Shown: one piece after another, positions 1 to 4,929 of the stretch
Position numbering within the stretch: position 1 is the first letter of the stretch
How the letters are laid out: every line of letters starts with the position of its first letter
Source of the DNA: Candidatus Brocadiaceae bacterium
Lineage (GTDB): Bacteria > Planctomycetota > Brocadiia > SM23-32
NCBI GenBank assembly: GCA_030615435.1
Contig: JAUWZH010000185.1
Coordinates: 1 to 5,509 of the forward strand
Direction of reading: 5' to 3'
Length of the DNA stretch: 5,509 bases
Notes under the pieces: model-generated
The model's input: the letters and a program-made list of their open reading frames with translations, nothing else
Told to the model about the DNA's origin: nothing
Databases searched by the model: none
Translations under genes and position numbers: made by a program

Positions 1-591
1 GTGCCAGCGCCCACCATCGCGGAGGCCGTCTTCGCCCGCTGCATGAGCGCTCTGAAAGAGGAGCGCGTGAATGCCAGCACGCAGCTCATCGGACCTGAGC
101 CCCACGGGCCCGGCGTGGACCGCGAGGCGTTCATAGAGGACCTCCGCCAGGCGCTCTATGCCTCCAAGGTCTGTTCCTATGCGCAGGGATTCGCACTGAT
201 GAAGGAAGCGGCGAAGCAGTTCGGCTGGTCGCTGGACATGGGCGGCATCTCGGTGATATGGCGCGGGGGCTGCATCATCCGGGCGCGCTTCCTGCACCGC
301 ATCAAGGAGGCGTTCGACCGCAATGCGGGCCTGCCGAACCTCCTGCTCGACCCGTACTTCAAGGGGGTCGTTCAGAGCGCGCAGGAGAGCTGGCGCAGGG
401 TGGTCGTGAACGCCACTGAGATGGGCATTCCCGTGCCGGCATTCTCCAGCGCCCTGGCCTACTTCGACTCCTACCGGCGCGCTCGACTCCCCGCGAACCT
501 CATCCAGGCCCAGCGGGACTACTTCGGCGCCCACACTTACGAGCGCGTGGACAGGGAAGGCGCCTTCCACACGGACTGGCTCAGCGCCTGA
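1..591 (+). CDS. gnd: 6-phosphogluconate dehydrogenase, decarboxylating (C-terminal part, 5' end outside window)
   Basis: Catalyses the NAD(P)+-dependent oxidative decarboxylation of 6-phosphogluconate to ribulose 5-phosphate in the cytoplasmic pentose phosphate pathway. The visible 196 residues are the all-helical C-terminal domain. They contain the IWRGGCIIRARFL segment (residues 86-98), LLLDPYF (114-120), PVPAFSSALAYFDSYR (144-159) and the terminal RLPANLIQAQRDYFGAHTY block (162-180). In that block R172 and H178 correspond to the family residues that reach into the neighbouring subunit's active site to bind substrate phosphate. The GTG at position 1 is an internal valine codon (family context GVPxPTIAEAVFAR), not a start. 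The NADP-binding Rossmann domain and the GNKGTG-type signature lie upstream, outside the window. The frame runs intact to TGA at 589-591 and ends at the usual family C-terminus, so the gene looks functional. It converges on the LOG-family gene with only 34 bases between the two stop codons. Confidence 0.97.
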   Translation: MPAPTIAEAVFARCMSALKEERVNASTQLIGPEPHGPGVDREAFIEDLRQALYASKVCSYAQGFALMKEAAKQFGWSLDMGGISVIWRGGCIIRARFLHRIKEAFDRNAGLPNLLLDPYFKGVVQSAQESWRRVVVNATEMGIPVPAFSSALAYFDSYRRARLPANLIQAQRDYFGAHTYERVDREGAFHTDWLSA

Positions 592-625
592 GTCCTTTCG
601 AGTGCGGCAGTGCGGGGCTATGCGT

Positions 626-1219
626 TCAGGGGCTGTCCGAACCGGAGAGGTTGGCGGCGAGGTATTGAGCGGCGGCCTCCGGCGAGTCCGTGCAGGCGAT
701 GGAGCCGAGCATCTCGATCCCCTCCACGGGCGTGAAGGGACTTTCCCGGCGCAGAATCTTCTCCCCCGCGAGCAGGCCGAGCAGCGGCTGCCAGAACTGT
801 CCGAGGAAAACGATGGGACTTCGGGGCATGAGGCCCTTGCTCTGGAACTCCAGCAGAATCCCGATCTCCGCCAGCGTCCCGGTGCCCCCGCCGAGCACTA
901 CGAACCCCTCCCCGTGCTCCAGCAGGCGCAGGATTCGCGACGGCAGGTCGGGCTGCGGCAGGACCTGTTCCAGCCACTCGTTCGGCGCCGCCTGGCCGCT
1001 CCCTGTAAGCGTCACGCCGAGCGCGCTTCCCCCATGCTCACGCGCCCCCTGGGCGGCCGCCTTCATGGTGCCCCCGTAGCCGCCGTTGCATACCCGGAAG
1101 CCGTGCCCTGCCAACTCCGCCCCCAGCCGCCGGGCCAGTTCGTAGTCCGCCACCTTCAGGCGGGGTGAGCCGCTGCCGAATATCGTGATCGTTTTCTGGG
1201 GCGACCGTTGACGGGCCAT
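626..1219 (-). CDS. LOG-family protein (lysine-decarboxylase-like Rossmann fold; possible nucleotide 5'-monophosphate phosphoribohydrolase)
   Basis: A 197-residue single-domain protein. Characterised LOG enzymes hydrolyse the N-glycosidic bond of (cytokinin) nucleoside 5'-monophosphates, releasing base and ribose 5-phosphate. Seen here: an N-terminal beta strand plus phosphate loop ITIFGSGSP (residues 11-19), NGGYGGTMKAAAQGA (45-59), a conserved-position arginine R95 in DLPSRILRLL, and GGGTGTLAE (110-118), which corresponds to the family PGGxGTxxE motif. E118 is kept but the leading proline is replaced by glycine. The rest, FVVLGGGTGT followed by EFQSKG and PIVFLG, fits the family. I chose ATG 1217-1219 because a GAGGA Shine-Dalgarno sequence lies 7 bases upstream. 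The frame extends to 1315 with a further possible ATG at 1243, but neither upstream start has a ribosome binding site, and the extra residues precede the first fold element. It lies 104 bases after the kinase-like gene on the same strand, probably co-transcribed. Actual substrate unknown; some LOG homologues act as nucleotide sensors or have other substrates. Confidence 0.88.
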   Translation of the reverse strand: MARQRSPQKTITIFGSGSPRLKVADYELARRLGAELAGHGFRVCNGGYGGTMKAAAQGAREHGGSALGVTLTGSGQAAPNEWLEQVLPQPDLPSRILRLLEHGEGFVVLGGGTGTLAEIGILLEFQSKGLMPRSPIVFLGQFWQPLLGLLAGEKILRRESPFTPVEGIEMLGSIACTDSPEAAAQYLAANLSGSDSP

Positions 1220-1226
1220 TTCCCTG

Positions 1227-1231
1227 TCCTC
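1227..1231 (-). promoter_or_regulatory. Shine-Dalgarno sequence that fixes the LOG-family start
   Basis: Read on the minus strand, GAGGA is followed by seven bases (CAGGGAA) and then ATG at 1219-1217. The alternative in-frame ATGs at 1243 and 1315 have no comparable purine tract in front of them, so this site supports the 197-residue form. Confidence 0.65.
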
Positions 1232-1323
1232 GGGAACATCCATGTCCGCTGTGATAGCACGCGCAAAGACTCTTCCTGGCGAGACGGCCCGAGCAACAGG
1301 TGCGAGGAAGAACATGCGCCGGC

Positions 1324-2421
1324 TTACGGGCCCGGCCCGAAATACAGCTTGATGAACACCGTGAGATACTTATAGCTCACGAAGGCAAGAGCGCCAATGA
1401 CGGCCACGGTGACGAAGACCCGCAACGCACGGTCGGCGAGCTTCTTGAGCTTTTTCCTGCGCCGACTGCCGCGCCTGATCTTGCCGTAGTTCGCGATCAA
1501 ATCGCGCAGCCTCTCGCGCCGTTCGTCGGACCGTTTCCCCCTATCCTCCCCTGCCAGATTGCGGGATTCCGCCCGTCTCGGCGTCGGGGCCCTCATGCGG
1601 AAGTCCGCCGCCAGTGCCCGGACCTCCCCGATCGGCCGGTACGACCCGGGCTCGCCGAGCTGGCGCACGGGCAGATGGGGCGAGACCACGCCGGCGCGAA
1701 TGAGCTTTCTGAGCTTATGCTCGGCCACGCGGAGTTTCCTCACTTCACCGCCCTGCTCCACCCGTATCACCCAGGCGGGTTCGTCCTGCTCGACGTGCCT
1801 GACGGCGGCCCTCTTGGGGGCGTCCGGCACGCCGAGGCATCGCTCCCTTATCACCCGGACGAGTTCCCGCATCGTCTGAATGCGCTCGTCGGGTTCCTTG
1901 CTCATCATGAGCCCGATGGTCGTAACGACGCCCTTCGGGAGGCGACCGCGCCGCTCGGCGGGCCAGCGCAGAGGCTCGTGCACGTGCTTGCGGATCAGCT
2001 CGGAGGCCGAATCGGCGCTGAAAGGAACCTCTCCGACCACCATCCTGTACCAGCTTGCCCCGAGGGAATAGATGTCGCTCCGCGCGTCGGCAAGTTCCGG
2101 CGCGCGGCACTGTTCGGGGGCCGTGTAGAAAGGCATCTGAATGCTCACGCCCGTGGCTCCTGCGCGCGCCAGCTCGTCGCCTGTCGGACGGGCCACGCCG
2201 AGGCCCGCCAGCTTGACCTTCCCATCTCGGGTGAGCAGGATGTTGGCCGGCCTGATGTCCCCGTGCACGATTCCGCTCTCGTGCGCGCGGGCCAGGGCCT
2301 CGGCGACCTGGAGGACTATCTCGCAGGCCCTTTCGGGGGAGAAGGGGCCCTGCCTGTCCACCATGTCCTCGACGCTCTCGCCCTCGATGAACTCGCCAAG
2401 TTTCCTGGGAAGGGTGGCCAT
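1324..2421 (-). CDS. N-lobe-less serine/threonine pseudokinase with GYF2-like segment and C-terminal membrane anchor
   Basis: A 365-residue protein counted from the ATG at 2419-2421. Residues about 8-190 match the C-lobe of a Hanks-type Ser/Thr kinase. It enters at the hinge (EFIEGESVEDMV), then has the catalytic loop HGDIRPAN (53-60; D55 and N60 kept, HRD Arg replaced by Gly, catalytic-loop Lys replaced by R57), KLAGLG at the DFG position (73-75 read GLG, so the metal-binding Asp is lost), APE (101-103), DIYSLG (116-121) and the subdomain XI arginine R180. The Gly-rich loop, VAIK lysine and helix-C glutamate are absent. Residues about 216-275 (AWVIRV, then LRKLIRAGVVSP, then SYRPIGEV) resemble a GYF_2-type domain. 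A basic stretch (RRGSRRRKKLKK) precedes one hydrophobic helix near 334-352 and a short tail, which suggests a C-terminal anchor with the body in the cytoplasm. Phosphotransfer is unlikely; a scaffolding or nucleotide-sensing role is inferred. It is first in a unit with the LOG gene. The ribosome binding site is weak. A longer TTG-started frame (2496) is disfavoured because it begins inside the -10 box. Confidence 0.85.
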   Translation of the reverse strand: MATLPRKLGEFIEGESVEDMVDRQGPFSPERACEIVLQVAEALARAHESGIVHGDIRPANILLTRDGKVKLAGLGVARPTGDELARAGATGVSIQMPFYTAPEQCRAPELADARSDIYSLGASWYRMVVGEVPFSADSASELIRKHVHEPLRWPAERRGRLPKGVVTTIGLMMSKEPDERIQTMRELVRVIRERCLGVPDAPKRAAVRHVEQDEPAWVIRVEQGGEVRKLRVAEHKLRKLIRAGVVSPHLPVRQLGEPGSYRPIGEVRALAADFRMRAPTPRRAESRNLAGEDRGKRSDERRERLRDLIANYGKIRRGSRRRKKLKKLADRALRVFVTVAVIGALAFVSYKYLTVFIKLYFGPGP

Positions 2422-2495
2422 AGCGCATGCGTCCGTCAAGAGGCTCGTGCGGGCGGGACACTGCTGCCGTAAGGCACTCGCCGTGTTCCCGGGCA

Positions 2496-2524
2496 ACTGT
2501 ATGCCATCCCTGCGCTCTTGTCAA
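2496..2524 (-). promoter_or_regulatory. Sigma-70-type promoter for the pseudokinase-LOG unit
   Basis: On the minus strand TTGACA (2524-2519, 6/6 consensus) is followed by a 17-base spacer and TACAGT (2501-2496, 4/6 against TATAAT). The expected transcription start is near 2489, leaving a leader of about 68 bases to the ATG at 2421. The site rules out translation from the TTG at 2496, which lies within the -10 element. Seen by eye only; no transcript data. Confidence 0.6.
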
Positions 2525-2544
2525 CCCGCGTGCTCCAGGCGGAA

Positions 2545-2587
2545 GTCATGGCGCTCTCGCGAAGGCGGGAATCTGCCCGCCGGCTTC
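2545..2587. repeat. GC-rich imperfect palindrome resembling a dispersed CGCGAAnGCGGGAATC-type repeat
   Basis: GGCGGG (2564-2569) and CCCGCC (2576-2581) form a 6-bp stem around AATCTG. A flanking GAAG (2561-2564) can also pair with CTTC (2584-2587) if three bases bulge. The stretch TCGCGAAGGCGGGAATC (2557-2573), preceded by GTCAT, resembles the family of short palindromes common in many bacterial genomes (GTCATTCCCGCGAAAGCGGGAATCC type). Translated in frame it gives the tell-tale SREGGN peptide. The left arm is not the perfect TTCCC complement, so this would be a degenerate or partial copy. Only one copy is visible in the window. Confidence 0.4.
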
Positions 2588-2685
2588 CTGGCAGGGCGAC
2601 GAGCTGGCGCGGGGGCGACCGGGCGGTGATCCTGCCCCTTTGCGGCGATCTGCGAAACGGGTGCTCCACATGCCCACATGCGCCA

Positions 2686-2715
2686 TTGACAAAGGCCAAG
2701 CTCGTGGCTCAGAAT
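2686..2715 (+). promoter_or_regulatory. Candidate sigma-70-type promoter for the lipoprotein / FGE-like unit
   Basis: A perfect TTGACA (2686-2691) is followed after 18 bases by CAGAAT (2710-2715, 4/6 against TATAAT). Transcription would begin near 2722, giving a leader of about 175 bases. It faces away from the minus-strand promoter at 2496-2524 and is the only full-consensus -35 on this strand ahead of the lipoprotein. Confidence 0.45.
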
Positions 2716-2895
2716 GGGTAAGAAAGGGGCGAGTTCGGCTATGAAAGCACGTGGCGCAACCTATTGTCTGTGAGGGGCGCGAGCTGGGGATGGGGCACAG
2801 TGCGGCATGGGAAATCTCGAATAACTCGGGGTGCGAAGATGCGCCAGTCGAAGGAGTTGACGGGCCCGGTGCGGGTCTACGGCGGGGCGAGCCAT

Positions 2896-3243
2896 ATGGT
2901 TTCGTGGCGAAAGGAGAGCCGCATAATCGGCCTGCTGGCTTTTGTGGCCCTTTTGGCTGCCGCTGTGGGTTGCGTTGAGAAAGTCGATCCGCGAGGAAGG
3001 GTCCCATGGTATGAGAGTTGTCGCAGGTATCCCGCGCCATCTGAATGGATCGTGCCCACTTCCTATTTCGGCGGCTATCTGGCGGTTCCCCCAGAGGAGG
3101 CCGGCGGGGTCGAGTACGCGGAATGGAAGCTCGAGGGGCCGGAAGTGGACGTAAGGAGGGAGAAAATGGCCAGGGAGTACGCACGGTACGAGCGAAAGCT
3201 GGCCGTGCCGGGGTTCGTGACGTTTATCGGAAGGTTCTTTTGA
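2896..3243 (+). CDS. Small putative lipoprotein, paralogue of the N-terminal module of the downstream FGE-like protein
   Basis: A 115-residue protein with a clear lipoprotein signal: charged n-region (WRKESR), hydrophobic core (IIGLLAFVALLAAAV, 10-24) and GC at the cleavage site, with C26 as the lipidation candidate. I therefore start at ATG 2896, the methionine that puts the n-region at the right length; the GGGGCGAG purine tract just upstream is acceptable. The mature part (about 90 residues) matches no family I know. It does align with the N-terminal module of the next gene: YPAPSEWIV (45-53) with FPIPANWIV, YAEWKLEGPEVDVRR (74-88) with DVAIWEVRGPVEWTLRR, and the end PGFVTFIGRF with SGQYRITCTF. 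It ends exactly after that module, with no catalytic domain. The next gene starts 14 bases later, so the two are probably co-translated. Likely location is the outer or inner membrane leaflet facing the periplasm. Function unknown. Confidence 0.72.
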   Translation: MVSWRKESRIIGLLAFVALLAAAVGCVEKVDPRGRVPWYESCRRYPAPSEWIVPTSYFGGYLAVPPEEAGGVEYAEWKLEGPEVDVRREKMAREYARYERKLAVPGFVTFIGRFF

Positions 3244-3257
3244 GCGGGATCGGCAGC

Positions 3258-4637
3258 ATGCTCTCACCAGCTACCAGAGGGGCCGTACTGATCGCACTCG
3301 CCTTCGTTCTTCTATGCTGTGCAGGGGCCGGCGGCTCTTCCTCTGACAAGGCGGGGCAGGAGGATCGGCCTTCCGTCCGCCGGGGCTTCCCGATCCCAGC
3401 TAACTGGATCGTGTGTGACGGCCAGAGGGAGACCTTCCGCGCAGAAGCTGAGGGGGAGTATGATGACGTGGCGATCTGGGAAGTCCGCGGACCAGTTGAG
3501 TGGACCCTCCGACGGCCAGTGTCGGAGCAGGATGGATATCTCTCCAGCACGTTGGAGTTCCGGTTTCAGCGCTCCGGCCAGTACCGGATAACGTGCACAT
3601 TCTCCGGCGGCGGACGGACGGAGTCGGTCTCATGGGCCGTCACGGTGGACGACAACGAATGGCCGGCCTACGGGCGAAAGGTGGAGCCCGAAGAGCCAGG
3701 CACAATGGCGTTCATTAAGGGAGGGACCTTCAAAATGGGTAGGCCGCGCCCGGCCTTCCTCGCTGATGACAGACCGGAACACGAGGTCCGCGTGGACGAT
3801 TTCTACATAGGCAAGTACCTGGTGACGGCAAAGGAATTCTGCGAGTTCCTTAACGATCGCGGGAATCCGGACTGCCGCTATCTGCTGGAAGACGAGCTGC
3901 TGCTACAGAAGTACATTATGCCTATGATCAAGGCCAGGGGCTATCCCGCCGAGGGTTCCTGGGAGTATCGTTGGACTATGCGGTCCGCGAAGTCGTGCCC
4001 AGTGTACCGTGACCCGGAAACTGGCCGGTACCTCCCGCGCGGTAATCAGGCCTTTTTCGCCATAGTGCAGGTGACGTGGTTCGGGGCGGTTGAATACTGC
4101 CGGTGGCTTTCGCAGCAAACGGGCGGGAAGTACCGGCTCCCCACCGAGGCGGAGTGGGAATATGCGGCTAGGGGAAAGGAAGGGCGCAAGTACCCCTGGG
4201 GCTGGGAGGAGCCGGTCCCGGGCGGCAAGGGTCGCGACCGAGGACGGAACAGGGAATTCGGAGGGGAAGTAACCGGCAATGTGGGCTCCTTCGTAGCCGC
4301 TAACACGCCAGAGGGCTTGGCAGACATGGCCGGTGGTCCTTATCAGTGGTGCAGCGACATGTATCATCACAGATACTATTCAGTCGCGCCGCGGGACAAC
4401 CCGAAGGGACCGGAGGTCTCGAAAGACGAGTGGGCAACAGCCCCACGCGTGCTGCGCAATTCCGCCTCCCATGCTAGTTGGAACGGTTTCTGGACGACCT
4501 ACTGGTTTGATCCTGCGTGGGCAAGACAGCGTCTCGAGCCCACGGTGGACGGCGAACGCGGCTATATCCCCTTCCGGAGCACCGGGTTCCGCGTGGTAAT
4601 GGAGCCGGATGCCACGCCAAGTCCCGACAGCAAGTAA
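3258..4637 (+). CDS. Exported Ig/PKD-like plus FGE-sulfatase-fold protein lacking catalytic cysteines
   Basis: A 459-residue protein. Residues 1-26 form a signal sequence (core AVLIALAFVLLCCAGA; C20 or C21 could make it a lipoprotein, but the lipobox is poor). Residues 43-131 are a beta-rich Ig/PKD-like module ending SGQYRITCTF, with C53 and C113 placed as an Ig-type disulfide might be. Residues about 146-448 are an FGE-sulfatase (SUMF1/EgtB-type, C-type-lectin-like) domain: GTMAFIKGGTFKMG, FYIGKYLVTAKEF, VTWFGAVEYCRWLS, YRLPTEAEWEYAARG, YPWGW, GNVGSF, and the closing STGFRVV. Typical MAGNVWEWCSD reads MAGGPYQWCSD, and the usual RGGSW block reads RNSASHASW. No cysteine follows C365, so the formylglycine-forming cysteine pair is absent and a binding or structural role is more likely than oxidation. 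The start at 3258 is set by the signal peptide and a GGGA eight bases upstream; the frame opens further upstream but overlaps the lipoprotein gene. It is the second gene of the unit. Confidence 0.85.
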   Translation: MLSPATRGAVLIALAFVLLCCAGAGGSSSDKAGQEDRPSVRRGFPIPANWIVCDGQRETFRAEAEGEYDDVAIWEVRGPVEWTLRRPVSEQDGYLSSTLEFRFQRSGQYRITCTFSGGGRTESVSWAVTVDDNEWPAYGRKVEPEEPGTMAFIKGGTFKMGRPRPAFLADDRPEHEVRVDDFYIGKYLVTAKEFCEFLNDRGNPDCRYLLEDELLLQKYIMPMIKARGYPAEGSWEYRWTMRSAKSCPVYRDPETGRYLPRGNQAFFAIVQVTWFGAVEYCRWLSQQTGGKYRLPTEAEWEYAARGKEGRKYPWGWEEPVPGGKGRDRGRNREFGGEVTGNVGSFVAANTPEGLADMAGGPYQWCSDMYHHRYYSVAPRDNPKGPEVSKDEWATAPRVLRNSASHASWNGFWTTYWFDPAWARQRLEPTVDGERGYIPFRSTGFRVVMEPDATPSPDSK

Positions 4638-4929
4638 TGCACAGGCTGTTATGTTGGTGGAGAGATGGGGGCGTGCCGGGAAACGCGTGCAGGCCCCCCA
4701 AGAGAGGGGTTTTGCCTCGAAAAACCCCAAGAAACTGGTGCCCCTGAGGCACGAAAAGGAGAAGGGTGCCTTCGGTTGACTCGACCAGCTTACTGTCCGG
4801 CGGTTGGGCCACCAGCGCGAATCGCAGGTTGGTCAACCCGGCACGCGGGGTCCAACTGAGACCTTGACTCCCCTCACTTCATGCGAGGCCTTTCACGATT
4901 ATCTCGGTGTCCGGAGCGCGTAGTGGCTG
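4638..4929. other. Intergenic region between the FGE-like gene and pabB
   Basis: 292 bases without a convincing gene. It holds an 8-bp hairpin (4706-4728), a smaller one (GTGCC 4738-4742, GGCAC 4748-4752) and a 7-base inverted repeat GGTTGAC (4774-4780) / GTCAACC (4832-4838). TTGACT occurs at 4776-4781 and 4864-4869, but neither has a good -10 at 16-19 bases, so no pabB promoter is called. A minus-strand frame across 4474-4836 has no recognisable motif. Confidence 0.5.
4706..4728 (+). terminator. Stem-loop, candidate transcription terminator after the FGE-like gene
   Basis: GGGGTTTT (4706-4713) pairs perfectly with AAAACCCC (4721-4728) around the 7-base loop GCCTCGA. It lies 68 bases past the FGE-like stop codon. 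No T-tract follows on the plus strand, so it is not a classical intrinsic terminator. The stem is half AT, so its strength is moderate; an RNA-stabilising hairpin is equally possible. Confidence 0.35.

Larger units (their letters stand above)
2422..2895. other. Divergent intergenic region between pseudokinase and lipoprotein genes
   Basis: 474 bases separate the two divergent coding starts. The region contains, in order, a 5' leader of roughly 68 bases for the pseudokinase, its promoter (2496-2524), a GC-rich hairpin (2561-2587), a forward promoter candidate (2686-2715) and an untranslated leader of about 175 bases before the lipoprotein. No kinase N-lobe motif (GxGxxG, VAIK) is found in any minus-strand frame here. 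A 19-codon ATG frame at 2714-2773 overlaps the forward -10 region and has no recognisable features, so I do not call it. An alternative start for the lipoprotein at 2839 has GGGGTG five bases upstream, but would place 44 extra residues ahead of the signal peptide core if read from 2764, or 19 if read from 2839. Confidence 0.6.

Noticed and set aside
1..3. GTG at position 1 as a start codon for gnd
   Set aside because: It is an internal valine codon of 6-phosphogluconate dehydrogenase; the gene begins outside the window.
592..625. Bidirectional terminator between gnd and the LOG gene
   Set aside because: The 34 bases contain no convincing inverted repeat or T-tract.
602..1168. Plus-strand open frame opposite the LOG gene
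   Set aside because: No motif and no ribosome binding site; the minus strand has the complete LOG signature.
1300..2472. Long plus-strand open frame opposite the pseudokinase
   Set aside because: Composition artefact of GC-rich coding DNA; low-complexity His/Pro/Gly/Ala sequence with no family motif, while the minus strand shows clear kinase motifs.
2422..2496. 25-residue N-terminal extension of the pseudokinase from TTG 2496
   Set aside because: The TTG overlaps the predicted -10 box and would not be in the transcript; the residues show no kinase similarity.
2714..2773. 19-codon ATG frame that could be a leader peptide
   Set aside because: Its start overlaps the candidate -10 element and it has no ribosome binding site or regulatory codon run.
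4790..4860. Possible tRNA-like stem loops
   Set aside because: The arms do not assemble into a cloverleaf and no T-loop consensus is present.
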